A stretch of DNA of 64,000 nt from Hydrangea macrophylla (GCA_033977485.1 CM066995.1:52637162-52701161); one strand, 5' to 3'. Shown: positions 21,471-32,212, numbered from the stretch's first letter. Notes: a model not told the origin generated them from the sequence alone. A program made the numbers and translations.

Positions 21471-23331
21471 GAGCATAAAAAAATAATTAATTTATACATA
21501 CGATACCCAATTTTTATTTGTACCTAATTTACAGTTCACACCCACACCTAATTTACAAGCATAATAAATTTCTAAGAAACACATAACATGTATATATATC
21601 GATAACTATACACAACAAACATAATCCAAATGAATTATTACATTGCACAAGAATACAAATAATACAAGTGGTGCATTGAATGGGTACTCATGCATCCTCA
21701 CAAGTGAAATGTAAAACAGATTTTTACTGTACACAAGTGGTGTTAAGATGACAGAAGAATAAGAAAGACAATGACCAATCGTGACCAGAATCCCTTGCCA
21801 AAATAGTCTAAATTCATCTTCATTTTTAATACGCAATGCTGGCTTGCTCAAAGTTGCAACATCTAAATGAATTCCTTGCTCCGGAAAACTAAAAACTTAA
21901 AAAAGTTTTACAACAATGGATCCAAATAAAACATTAGTCCTACCAAGCACACAAATAGAAGTAGAAATATTCTATTTTATTAGAATTCCATAGAGATGAT
22001 ACAGGTAATTATCCAGAAGCACAACAAAGTTAATGGAGTGTCAAGCTTGCTGAAGTATGGGCTATCAACTTGTGGAATATCAATAGACAAAGTAAACAAA
22101 ATACAAACAGGACTCATTACATAGGGAGAGATCATACCTCACCCCCTTTCTTGAATTGGAGTTCCCTTCTCAAGCTCATTATATATCGTTCATGTAACCT
22201 TCAAAAACGAAACCAAAAGCGTCAATTTAACTTCACAACTTTCTATTAAACCTCAAATCAATGGAGCCAAAGTGAATACATAGTTGAATGGTTCAATGAC
22301 ATAAGGATAGCTTCTGCTTCTGATAATAGAAAAATATTAACGAAAAATGCTAATGAGGACGAGGAGAAGTAATACGCTACTCAAATAGAAATATCATGGA
22401 AACCATTACTATTGTGACTATTTCTGATTAATTTAAGACTGGTTCATTTTAGAAGGAACAATTTCTCCAAAAAAAAATTAAAAAAAAAAATTCTTCATAT
22501 AAAACTTTTATTACATGCAAAATTCTTTTCAAAACATTTAATTCTATTAAGATATTCTGAATAGAATTTAAGAGTTTTGAATCTTTTGATTATCAAATTA
22601 AATCACCCAACATTAAGAATGTCTATATCCTTCACTCTGTCTATATCTTTCTACAAACATGTGACTTTCAGATGATTTCCCAAACAGTTAATCAATGCAT
22701 CAACTAAGAGACATACATTTGGCATGAATAGCCACATAATGAAAGAAAATAAATAATCAATTGCAAAGGTATTTAAAAAAAAATCAACTATTATATTCAT
22801 TAATCAAAACAAAGAAGGGGTGTTTTGATGTGTACTTTCAGCATTTACGCCGACTTATTTGTCTAGCTTTTAAAAATAAAAGGGCATATAGATAATTCTA
22901 GAGGTAGAGAGCATCAAAGAGCATAAGTTGATTGTTACGTACAGGCCATAAAATAACTTTATCCACAACAAGGGAATGTGATTTTTGGTAGTTTTTACTT
23001 TTTAATATGTATGTATATATAAATATCTATATATATATGTATATATTCATATCTGCTCATAAAACTTCAGTTACATATATATATGTATATATTCATGTTG
23101 CTAGCTACAACCAAAACAACAAAAAATAAAAAAATGAAGAACAATTTTAATAGATAGTTATACTTTTGTGTTTTTGTGAACAAAGTGGCAGTAAAGCAAA
23201 AGGTTATATAGTACAATGAATATATGTGTTTGGTGAACCCATAGAAACTTAACTCAAGAAAGTATTATATATTGATTGAATCTATACACATCTTCAAAGC
23301 CTCTTAGTAATGTGTGTTATATATATCTTAC
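21471..23331. other. CACTA interior, left part
   Basis: AT-rich with poly-A runs and TA-rich blocks near 23010-23090. A minus-strand exon-like piece at about 22137-22202 (end AAAGGGGGTGAGG, reading YIMSLRRELQFKKGG) could be another captured exon, but I cannot name it. Nothing else coding. Confidence 0.4.
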
Positions 23332-23591
23332 CATAGAGAAACCAAGATGATAAAGCCCAAGTCCAGTGAAAGTTACAAGAGGAGCCATAGAAAGAGGGCC
23401 AAGTAACCTAGACCAGAAAAGAAACCAAATATTACCCAAATCTAGTATACATATATACATAACTACATATATACTTTTTAAATTACTCACTTCAAAACAT
23501 TTCTCCAAAAGCCTAAGAAACCAGTGCCTATCTTGAAACATGAGGTAACAATTAGAGCACTTTGTATACCTCTCATTGTGTTTGCAAACCT
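23332..23591 (-). pseudogene. Captured nucleobase-ascorbate transporter (NAT) fragment, two exons and intron
   Basis: Minus strand. Exon 1 is 23591-23491 (101 bases), preceded by acceptor TTTTAG; it reads RFANTMRGIQSALIV, then GFLGFWRNVL. A GT-AG intron of 83 bases follows (23490-23408, GTGAGT to TCTAG). Exon 2 is 23407-23332 (76 bases), reading LLGPLSMAPLVTF, then GLGLYHLGFSM, followed by donor GTAAGA. The splice joins in frame (AA plus G restores Lys). TMR-IQ-ALIV and RxLxPLS-xPLVTxTGLGLY-LGF are the signature of plant NAT membrane transporters (xanthine-uracil-ascorbate permease family). Only a short piece of a protein of over 500 residues is present, so it is not a working transporter. 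The frame is open through both exons. Confidence 0.8.
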
Positions 23592-24944
23592 CTAAAATAT
23601 CACCCACAAGACCAAAGTTACAAAAAAACAACAAATGCAAGACCAGTTGGTAATGTTGCGGTTTTCAGTTTTTGAAAACGAAAAATGCGAAACGTATTTG
23701 CCTATTTGGTAATCGTTTCGCTTTTCTTAAGCGAAAACCAAACACGTGTTCGAAAAAGACTTCCAATATTTTTTCTTCATATTGAAACATAATTGGGCTA
23801 GTCAATGAAAACCAAAAAAAGTGGTTTATAAACAAAAACTAATTTTCTTTATCATAATTTAAAAGCTAAAATTAACCATTGCCATACGGGCCGGAATAAG
23901 AACCATTGAAGAAAAAGAATGCTGGTCCTGCAGATTCTAGCCTGCCATGTAGGAATTTATACATATTAGACTGAAAGAACAACAGTTATAGCTTTGGAGC
24001 AACACTAAAAACCTTAGAACACTTTTTATGCATTCACCCTTACTTTACTTTTCTCTTTGATCATTCAATTAACTTTCTGGATATCGGTCTATCCCAAAAA
24101 AATAAAAAAATTATCTGGCAGATTAGTTATAGCTTTGGAGCAACAAAAAAGAAAAAAACAATCCTAGTCATGCATTATTGCTCAAAGTTTGAAAGTATCT
24201 TGTAGGGTAAATGCTCTCCTTAAATATTTAGAGTTATGTACTTAATTGTGGAAGGTGTAGGAAAAACAGAAGATCCTCATCATCATCATCATCATCATCA
24301 AAGAGGAGCCAAGATCAACCACACATGATCACACCCAACCATCACAACCTACTCTCTAAGACTTCATTCTACAAGTTTAGCAGAAAAATGGGTTCTTAAA
24401 TCCTTGCATGTTAAAAAAAAGTGCTTATTAGGATCACATTGCCACTAACAGATAAAGTTATAATACAACTAAGCATTCAACTGTTGTTACTGGAAATTAG
24501 TGTAGCTAATAAGCATTTGACAGAGAAAAAAAAAGATTAAAAGATTGGTCAAACCTTTTTCTTATGTCCAAAAGCATGACTGAATCCTCTCGAAAAGATC
24601 AACACTTCAATCACATAATGCGCTTTTAGATGGCTAAATGAACTTCAGGCTACGTGTCGTAAAAAAAAAACCCCCGAAACTATAGTAATCAGTGATATCA
24701 ATAATTTGAGATGCTGCAAATAAGAAACATAGGACATTAAGTGGGCACCACATGTCCTTTAATCTAATTAACAAACTTTCAGCAGTAAAATTAGAATATC
24801 TAAAACAATCTCAAGTAAATTCTGAATAATCATTTCATCTAAAAAAATCTTGAATAATCATCAGTTTTCTGATCACGTATGTACATAGACAAAAGAGAAA
24901 ACATAAATTAGATAGAAGAACTTACAGCAAAAATACTCTGATCA
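23592..24944. other. CACTA interior, middle
   Basis: Mostly AT-rich. Contains the upstream intron-like sequence of the NAT piece, a possible MITE-like block near 23640-23895, a (CAT)n microsatellite near 24275-24300 and poly-A runs. No coding sequence supported. Confidence 0.4.
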
Positions 24945-25142
24945 TCACTTTATGAATCCGTATCTTGTACTGATGTGCTTGGAAGAAAAGAGGCCAGTAG
25001 GCTCGAGAGCGGCTTCATCGAGGAGTCTACTTTTGATGTGCTTCATGCGATCAGAGAGGGATTGTTGTTCTTGTTTGAGGGAATCGATGTCGCCTTGGAG
25101 GTTGTTGAGACAATACTTCTGCCCCAATGATCGGACGCTCAA
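24945..25142 (-). pseudogene. Coding-like fragment with coiled-coil look, host gene unknown
   Basis: Minus-strand 65-residue frame with codon-rich, GC-higher sequence unlike its AT-rich surroundings. It contains YCLNNLQGDIDSLKQEQQSL followed by SDRMKHIKSRLLDEA, a heptad-like, charged helix. It lies next to the RabA fragment and is oriented like it and the NAT piece, so it is probably another captured exon. I do not recognise the parent gene. Confidence 0.45.
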
Positions 25143-25194
25143 CAGTAATATGCATAACCAAGTTCATCCACACACATATATATATATTGGTAAA

Positions 25195-25398
25195 TTATAC
25201 CCGTTTTGGCTGGCAGTGTCCCAGATCTGAGCCTTGACGGACTTATGGTCGATGACTACGGCTCGAGTCAGGAATTCAACTCTGATTGTGGCCTTGGAGT
25301 CCAAGCTGAACTTGTTTCTAGAAATTCAACAAGTATTTGAGACTTCCCAATGGCAGAGTCACTGATGTGGCATTGAACACATAGTCAATCTTCTGGCT
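25195..25398 (-). pseudogene. Captured RabA4-like small GTPase fragment
   Basis: Minus strand in three frames because of small indels. QKIDYVF is the N-terminal start typical of plant RabA4. DSAIGKSQ is the phosphate-binding loop (family GDSAVGKSQ). NKFSLDSKATIRVEFLTRAV is the switch I region, where the family has IGVEFQTR, so the switch Thr context is altered. Then VVIDHKSVKAQIWDTA is the strand and WDTAG box, here WDTAS. It corresponds roughly to the first 70-80 residues of a 220-residue protein. Frameshifts and an early stop exclude function as a GTPase. Confidence 0.8.
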
Positions 25399-25627
25399 CG
25401 AGAGGTGAGGGTTATGTGTTATACGGAGATGGGTTGAGAGAGAGAGAGAGAGAAAGAATACCTTGAGAGAGAGGAGCTTCTTGATCTTTGTTTTATATAA
25501 GTCGGTGGTGGAGAAGCCGAGAGAGATGGGGGTCGGTGGTGTCAACACATTTAGGGGTGCAAAGTCTGTAACAATTTGGGGGTTGGAGAGATCGATGGGT
25601 CTCATATTGGGGGTTAGGGTTTTTTTA

Positions 25628-25679
<52 letters not shown>

Positions 25680-25790
25680 GGAGAGTGACTAATAAATTTG
25701 GGAGTTTTCTATTTTTGGTCAATACGATTTGGGGATAGGAGGGAAATGAATTTCGGGTTTTCCATTGGCACGCTTGTTTTTTGCCACAAT
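25399..25790. other. CACTA interior, right part with GA microsatellites
   Basis: Contains (GA)n at 25437-25453 and a longer one at about 25633-25672. The minus frame upstream of QKIDYVF may carry some 5' leader of the RabA gene. Not otherwise assigned. Confidence 0.45.
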
Positions 25791-25934
25791 GGCACTGTTT
25801 CAAAACGCTCCAGATTTGGCACTGTTAAAAATAGTGCCAGATTGACTAATATCATTGCCAAACTTTGGCACTATTTAAAACAGTGCTAAATGCAATTTGC
25901 GAAAGGGTGCCAATTTCATGTTTTTGGTGTAGTG
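25791..25934. repeat. CACTA right subterminal repeats and TIR
   Basis: Four to five TGGCACTRTT-type motifs in both orientations, then TTTTGGTGTAGTG. Mirror image of the left end. Confidence 0.85.
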
Positions 25935-25937
25935 TAT

Positions 25938-26383
25938 GAATGCTCCCGGAGTGGCTAGGGTTGGTGGGAACCCAAATAGAGAGGATATAGAAGGTTTGGA
26001 AATACTAAATCATTTTCTACAGCACTAGGATAGTAAAAACGACCATTCAACAACACTATACGCGGCTGGCCTATTTATTGATTTCTAAACCGACTTTAAC
26101 CTTTTGATGGATCGAAGAAATTTTGATCGATCGAACCTTCAATCGATCGAAGCAATTTTGATCGATTGAACCAAACAAGAGTTCAATCGATTGAAGCAAG
26201 TTTGATCGATCAAACTGAACAGAGTTCAATCGATCAAAATAAGCTCGATCGATCAAACCTTCAATTAATTGAAACTCTTTCAATCAATTAGTTCATCATC
26301 CTCATATGCCTCTCCAAGCATTCTGGCGGAGCTAAGAGTGGGACCTCCTAGGTTGTTTATTGTTGGCTCAAACCAGTTATTAA
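25938..26383 (-). repeat. X 3' LTR, middle piece
   Basis: Aligns with 38998-39395 (GAATGCTCCCGGAGTGGCTA and onwards). It contains the cluster of TCGATCGATCGAA words at 26105-26290. The TATA box of the 5' LTR (minus CTATAAATAGG) reads CAATAAATAG here (26071-26080). Interrupted at 26384 by Y. Confidence 0.9.
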
Positions 26384-27028
26384 TGTTGGTTTTGTGGTAC
26401 TAAAAGAATGAAAAAGAAATAATGAAATACAGAAAAAAGAACTTTGAAAGATCGAGCATGTATTAAATGCGCTGTCCGAAAACAAAGTTACACTCCACAC
26501 ACGATTGCAAGTGGACTATGACGTCATTGTCTTGAGGATACTATGATTTAAGTTAATAGAGGCAACAATCTCTATTAACTTCTTCATAATTTGAGTATAT
26601 AAATTGCTCTCAAAAGACTCAAACACTCTGGACAAAAACTCAAAAAATGGAAAATCTGTATAAAATTAACTAACATACATGTATATATAGGTGTCTATAG
26701 GGTAAGAGACATGTCTCTACAGAAATGGTTGTTTCCCAACACCCTTAGAACATGTCTATATATGTATATGCACATTTAGAAACCAATAGAACAGATATGC
26801 ATCGTTCAAATTCGAAGTTGAGACATAAAAAATCACAACTTTTCAGTTCTGGGCCCGCTCGACCGGTCGAGATGACCTAGTCGACCAGTCGAAAGTCTCT
26901 CTGAAACTTTCTGAAAATTGAAGCTGAAAAATTCCCGGTGCTTTTGAATAAACACCGTTAATTCCCGGTGCTTCAAGACAAATGCCATTAAAACGCTGTC
27001 TACTCATTCACATCTCAATTTTCTAACA
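26384..27028 (-). repeat. 3' LTR of Y
   Basis: Plus-strand ends TGTTGG and TCTAACA. Minus CATGTGGGGAAT (27029-27040) precedes it as polypurine tract. It contains the CGCTCGACCGGTCGAG box at 26858-26873 and paired CCCGGTGCTT words. Confidence 0.88.
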
Positions 27029-27040
27029 ATTCCCCACATG

Positions 27041-27752
27041 TGAATGACATGGTTTTCTAAACTTGACTCAATGGACGATAAAAACAACGAGAGCAATTAA
27101 CGAACTTGTGATGCGTTAGGAGAGTGTCTTTTGGACTTGAACTTTCCCTTAGTGAATACCTAATGGACTTACTCGGTGACGCGGTATACATTAACGTATT
27201 GAACCGACCAACCTTTTTAGTGTAAATCAACATTAGATACCACACACCAATTATCCTTATACACTTTAATTCATTCAGTTGTGTTCATTTTGGTCCTGAA
27301 CAAGATCCTATGTTCATGAGAGCTCTTAGAGAACTAAGCCTTTGAAATTCTCATAGAAGCGACTCCACTTCTTTTCTCATATAGGTGATATCAATTTAGA
27401 GTACTAACACTTACTCATCAACATCATTAAATGTAAGAACATAACCTCAACAATTTTATTACACACTAATTCAATATACAAGAATGAAACCATTTATTAC
27501 AAATGTGTGTTTACAACATGAACTTCCCCAACTAGTTTGCCTATTGAACCTAGATATTGGGATCTCCAGTCAACTAGGTTAGGTTTCCGCCTAGGATGTT
27601 CAAAGTATTGGCTTTAAGCCCATTCCTTTCATAGTATATTGAACTTGATCTCTATGCAATCCTTTTGTTAGAGGATCTGCTATGCTCTCTTTGGACTTGA
27701 CATAGTCAATCGTTATAACACCACTAGACAACAACTGCTTGATCGTATTGTG
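27041..27752 (-). other. Y region between RNase H and polypurine tract
   Basis: Mostly untranslated 3' sequence. The last RNase H codons run into it from 27753. Short open stretch 27057-27245 without recognisable features. Confidence 0.5.
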
Positions 27753-28139
27753 TCATCTCCTTATGCGCCTTGACTTGTCGTTATAAACAGCATTCTTAGC
27801 CACGGATGACGCCGCATTGCAATCACAATGCACAACTATAGTCGTTACCGGCTTTAGCCATAGCAGAATATCTTTTAGGAAGTTCTGAAGCCACTCGGCT
27901 TTCTTACCGGCCTTATCCAAGGCAATAAATTTCGATTCCATCATTAAACGTGCTATACACGTTTGCTTTGTTGATCTCCAAGAAATTGTAGCTCCACCTA
28001 ATGTGAATACATACCCACTTGTGGACTTGGTTTCTTGATTATCCGAGATCCAATTAGCATCGGAGTATCCCTCTACCACGGATGGATACCGTGTGTAGTG
28101 CAAACCATAGCTCATAATATGCTTTAGATACCTTAACAC
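27753..28139 (-). pseudogene. Y RNase H
   Basis: Copia RNase H landmarks [50 protein letters not shown] and the HCDCNAA segment. The acidic residues in SDANW and near KFIALD are visible. It overlaps the RT tail in another frame by a few bases, so a frameshift parts the two. Confidence 0.88.
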
Positions 28140-29161
28140 TCTAATAAGAACATCCCAATGTTCTTTCCCGGATTGCTAGTGTATCTAGCAAGTCTCCCCA
28201 TCGAATAAGCAATATCCGGTCTTGTACAATTCATAATGTACATCAAACTTCTAGTAACTTGAGAATATTCAAGTTGAGATATGGCAACCTCCACATTTTT
28301 CCTCAACTTGCAGTTTGCATCAAACGGTGTTAAAGCCGCTTTACAATCAAATTGTCCAAACTTCTTTAATATTTTCTCAACATAATGTGATTGTGTGATA
28401 ACATATCCATCAGAAGTTGATTTCACTTACACACCAAGAATAACATCGGCTTTACCCATGTCTTTCATGTCAAAGCTTGAGTTTAACAACTTCTTAGTTT
28501 CATTGATAACCTTCTTGTTGGTACCGGTTATCAATATGTCATCAACATATAAACACATGATAACATAAGAATCTTCAAATTCTTTAACATATACACATTT
28601 ATCGCATTCATTGATTTTAAAACCATTTACAATCATGGTGTGATCAAACTTCTCATGCCATTGCTTTGGCGCTTGTTTCAAGCTATAAAGAGACTTAACA
28701 AGCCGACACACTTTATGTTCTTGTCCCTTTACAATGAAACCTTTCGGTTGTTCCATATAGATCTCTTCATCTAGATCTCCATTAAGGAACACTATTTTTA
28801 CATCCATTTGATGTAATTCTAAGTTATAGATAGCGACTATAGCGATTACCATTATGATGGACGTAATCCTAGTGACCGGGGAATAGGTATCAAAGAAATA
28901 TAGTCCCTCTTTTTGTCTATAACCTTTAGATATCAACCGAGCCTTGTACTTATCAATAATACCATCGGCCTTGAGCTTTTTCTTGAATATCCATTTGCAA
29001 CCAATTGGTTTACTTCCCAGAGGCAAGTTAACCAATTCCCACATATGGTTTTGCATAATGGAATCGAACTCACTATTTACCGCTTTTTGCCAATATGGCG
29101 CTTCGGGTGTACTCATACCCTCGTTAAAGGTTTGAGGATCCCCCATAGTAGCTAGTGTCAC
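28133..29161 (-). pseudogene. Y reverse transcriptase
   Basis: Open from 29161 to 28427 with WQKAVNSEFDSIMQNHMWEL, KPIGCKWIFKKK, YKARLISKGYRQKEG, LELHQMDVKIVFLNGDLDEE, SLKQAPKQWHEKFD and catalytic CLYVDDILI intact, ending MKDMGKADVILGV at a stop (28427). It then continues at 28426-28133 with YVEKILKKFGQFDCK and SLMYIMNCTRPDIAYSMGRL. One nonsense codon separates the two parts. Among all elements here this RT is the most complete. Confidence 0.92.
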
Positions 29162-29660
29162 AAAATCCGGTCTAAAAATATGGCTTTTCTAGCTCTCTTG
29201 CTCTTTCTAGGAGCGACATCGATTTCTTCTTCATCACGAGGATTAGACGAAACCTCTTCAACACTTCTTTTAGGAGTTGAATTTTGTCGTCCTTCTTTTA
29301 AAGGAAAGATGTCCTCAAAGAATTCGACATCCACCGATTCTATAAATGTATTAGCATGAATATCTACATTATCGGATTCAACCATAAGGAATCGATACGC
29401 AGTGCTATTAACGTCATATCCAATAAATACAATCCACAATTTTAGGTCCAAGCTTAGTCCGTTTTGGAAGCGGAACTTGTACCTTAGCTAGACACCCCTA
29501 CACTTTCAACTTTTTATAGGAGGGTTCTCTACCTTTCCACACTTCATAAGGAGACTTGTTAGTGTTTTTATGTGGAATCCGATTTAGGATCACATTCACC
29601 GTGACAGTGGCATCCCCCCACAAGTTATGTAGCACTCCCGAGCTATTTAACATAGCATTA
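29158..29660 (-). pseudogene. Y integrase C-terminal part
   Basis: Contains IGYDVNSTAYRF, NTFIESVDVEFFEDIFP and a basic RKSKRARKA segment, the usual copia integrase tail before RT. The upstream part is broken by frame changes. Confidence 0.8.
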
Positions 29661-30369
29661 GCCATTTCTTTGAGAGTTCAGTTTTTCCTCTCCGCTACAC
29701 CATTTTGTTGCGGTGTATACGTTGCCATAGTTTGGTGAATTATGCCATTAAGTGCACAATATTCGGCCAATGGAGTTGACTCGTATTCACCTCCCCTATC
29801 CGACCTCACCATTTTAATTGTGTTTGAAAGTTGATTTTCAACCTCGGCCTTATATGTCTTAAACATATGTATGGTCTCATCCTTTGAGTGCAATAATAAA
29901 CATAACAATATCTAATTTTATCATCTATGAACGTAACAAAATATTTTCTTCCACCTCTTGTTGGAGTTAATTTTAAATCACATAAGTCCATATGAATTAA
30001 ATCTAATAGTTCACTTGTTCTATCTATGGATTTAAATGGTTTTCTAGCAAACTTAGATTCAACACATATTTCACATTTATGAGTTTTATCAATTTCAAAT
30101 TTTGGTAATAGTCCTAAATTCATCATCTTATGCATATAATTGAAATTAACATGTCCAAGCCTATAATGCCATAAACTACATAACTCAACATTATAAGAAG
30201 AACTTATTTCATTCTCATTAATATTAATTTTAGGAGTACAATTGACTTTGAAGAGCCCATCACACATATAGCCCTTCCCTATATACATTCCACCCTTAGT
30301 TAATACAAATTTATCGGATTCGAAGACTAGCTTGAATCCTTTCTTGCTAAGCATAGGACCTGACATCAA
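29661..30369 (-). pseudogene. Y integrase, zinc and core domains
   Basis: Pre-integrase HH-CC domain with LWHYRLGHVNFNYMHKM and KCEICVESKFARKPF. Core with LIHMDLCDL (first Asp), RKYFVTFIDDKIRYCYVY, then after a frameshift VRSDRGGEYES (second Asp) and QQNGVAERKN with the Glu. All three catalytic residues are visible but in two frames. Confidence 0.88.
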
Positions 30370-30619
30370 ATTCTTTCAAATTTCGGGTACATGTAGCACA
30401 TCTAGGAGTCATCTCTTTGCCAGATGTGAACTTCATTAACACATTCCCTTTGCCTTCAATGATTACAGCCGTGGCATTTCCCATATAAAGCCTCTCACCA
30501 CCTTCCACCTTTGTGTAGGTAGAAAACATGTTTCGATCTCCACAAATGTGCTTAGTGGCCATGGTGTCTATCCACCAACCCTTTGAGTCGGTCACAACAC
30601 AAGTTTCCATGGTTACCAT
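30347..30619 (-). pseudogene. Y protease
   Basis: WWIDTMATKHICGDRNMFST, where copia proteases have D-[ST]-G-A: the Gly reads Met, so the active-site loop is damaged. It starts in a frame that overlaps the gag end by a few bases. Confidence 0.85.
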
Positions 30620-31512
30620 CGTAAGATCGTCGATCTCATGTTTACTTGGTTAGGCTTTTTGTTCCCTCCATTAGATCCCTTCTTATTTCGACAATCGCTT
30701 GCACGATGCCTGGGTATCCCACAAACCCAACAATTCCCTTTGATTTTCTTGGATTTGTGCTCCTTGGAATTATTGTATGTATACTTCCTTTTTGCTCCCT
30801 TAGTATTACTTTTATTTTTAACCTTTGAAGACTCACCATCAACAAGATTTGCCTTAGACTTGATAGATCCTTGCAGCCCACTCTTATCTCCTTTCTGGTT
30901 GTCTTCCTCTATCCTTAAACGCACTACCAAGTCTTCCATTGACAATTCCTTGCGCTTGTGTTTTAGATAGCTCTTGAATTCCTTCCACAACGGTGGTAAC
31001 TTCTCAATGATTGATGCAACTTGGAATGGTTCACTAATAGCCATTCCTTTCATATGAATTTGGTTGATGATGACTTGTATCTCTTCAAATTGCTTAACCA
31101 CCGGAATAGAATCCACCATTTTGAAGTCTAGAAACCTTCCCACAATGAACTTCTTAGTCCCCGCATCTTCCATTTTGTACTTCGTGTCTAGAGACTCCCA
31201 AAGTTCCTTTGTACTTTCAAAGATAGAATAAACATTGTAGAGAATATCATCCAAACCATTTAAGATATAATTGTGGCATAAAAAATCGAAGTGATTCCAT
31301 GCTTCCAAAGCGGCTTCTTGTTCTTTGGTGGCATTTTCTGTAGGAATCATCGGTTTTGCTTCACGTAGAATGTGTGCGAGGTTGAGAGTAGTGAGATAAA
31401 ATAGCATCTTCATTTGCCATCTTTTGAAGTCTTCCCCCTTAAACTTTTCAGGCTTCTTGGCATGGGTGTTCTTGGCAATGGTTGCTACTATAGTTGATGT
31501 TTCTCTGGCCAT
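30613..31512 (-). CDS. Y gag (intact frame, 299 residues)
   Basis: Starts MARETSTIVATIAKNTHAKK at 31512, 30 bases inside the 5' LTR. A UBN2-type copia gag follows: FKGEDFKRWQMKMLFYL, ELWESLDTKYKMEDAGTKKF, VIINQIHMKGM. Near the C-terminus is a zinc knuckle CWVCGIPRHRASDC (C-x2-C-x4-H-x4-C). It has no stops or frameshifts, unusual in this window. The end passes into the protease through a frame change. Confidence 0.88.
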   Translation of the reverse strand: MARETSTIVATIAKNTHAKKPEKFKGEDFKRWQMKMLFYLTTLNLAHILREAKPMIPTENATKEQEAALEAWNHFDFLCHNYILNGLDDILYNVYSIFESTKELWESLDTKYKMEDAGTKKFIVGRFLDFKMVDSIPVVKQFEEIQVIINQIHMKGMAISEPFQVASIIEKLPPLWKEFKSYLKHKRKELSMEDLVVRLRIEEDNQKGDKSGLQGSIKSKANLVDGESSKVKNKSNTKGAKRKYTYNNSKEHKSKKIKGNCWVCGIPRHRASDCRNKKGSNGGNKKPNQVNMRSTILRW

Positions 31513-31542
31513 CTTTCAAGTATATGTAACTTTGTTTTGGAT

Positions 31543-32212
31543 TATTGGTTTTGGGGTACTCGAAAAATGGATAAGAAACAATGAAATACAGAAAAAGAAC
31601 TTCAAAGATCGAGCACGTACTAAATACGCTGCCCGAAAACAAAGTTACGCGCCACACACGGTTGCAAGTGGACTACAACGTCTTTATATTGAGGATACTA
31701 CGACCTAAGTTAATAGAGGCAACAATCTCTATTAACTTCTGTAGAATTTGTGTATATGACTTGCTCTCAAAAGACTCAAAAACTCTGGACAAAAACTCAA
31801 AAAATGAAAAATATGTATAAAACTACACATACATGTATATATATAGGTGTCTATAGGGTAAGAGACATGTCTCCACACAAATGGTTGTGTCCCAACACCC
31901 GTAGGACATGTGAATGTATGTATATTCACGTTTAGAAACCAATAGAACAGATATACATCGTTCAAATTCGAAGTTGAGACATGAAAAATCACAACTTTTT
32001 AGTTCTGGGCCCGCTCGACCAGTCGAGATGACCAGGTCGACCGGTCAAAAGCCCCTCTGAAACTTTCTAAAAGCTGAAGCTGAAAAATTCCCGATGCTTT
32101 TGAATAAACGCCGTTAATTTCTGGCGCTTCAAGACACACCGTTAATTCCTGACGCTTCAAGACAAATGCCGTTAAAACGCTATCTACTCATTCACACCTC
32201 AATTTTCTACCA
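31543..32212 (-). repeat. 5' LTR of Y
   Basis: Partner of 26384-27028, with a TA-rich TATA region (minus CTATATATATACATG near 31834-31848) and the CGCTCGACCAGTCGAG box at 32014-32029. It is about 25 bases longer than the other LTR, partly from a repeated TTCAAGACA segment near 32130-32160. Confidence 0.9.

Larger units (their letters stand above)
21163..25934. mobile_element. CACTA (En/Spm-type) transposon carrying host gene pieces
   Basis: Perfect 13-base terminal inverted repeats CACTACACCAAAA, flanked by 3-bp TSD TAT (21160-21162, 25935-25937). The empty site is visible in the other LTR of X near 38990. Both ends hold the subterminal repeats usual for CACTA elements, variants of TGGCACTGTTTTAAACAGTGCC. 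No transposase is recognisable in its 4.8 kb, so it is non-autonomous. The interior has fragments of a nucleobase-ascorbate transporter, a RabA-type GTPase and further coding-like pieces, plus (CAT)n near 24277 and (GA)n near 25630. Confidence 0.92.
26384..32212 (-). mobile_element. Element Y: Ty1/copia, best preserved element
   Basis: Complete minus-strand copia element with TSD ATTAA (26379-26383, 32213-32217); the empty site is visible in the X 5' LTR near 39391. LTRs 26384-27028 (645) and 31543-32212 (670). Coding order on the minus strand is gag, protease, integrase, RT, RNase H, as expected for copia. A few frameshifts separate otherwise long reading frames, and no tRNA primer site is recognisable. 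It is inserted in the 3' LTR of X and is therefore younger than X. Confidence 0.92.

Noticed and set aside
22930..23100. TA-rich runs as a matrix-attachment or centromeric signal
   Set aside because: Short and explained as AT-rich interior of the CACTA element; no satellite periodicity.
23640..23895. MITE inside the CACTA element (TTGGTAATGTTGCGG start, CCATTGCCATACGGGCC end)
   Set aside because: Ends match only imperfectly and no convincing TSD was found; left as a remark.
24270..24300. Possible His/Asp repeat or CRISPR-like array
   Set aside because: It is a simple (CAT)n microsatellite. No array of spaced identical repeats exists in the window.
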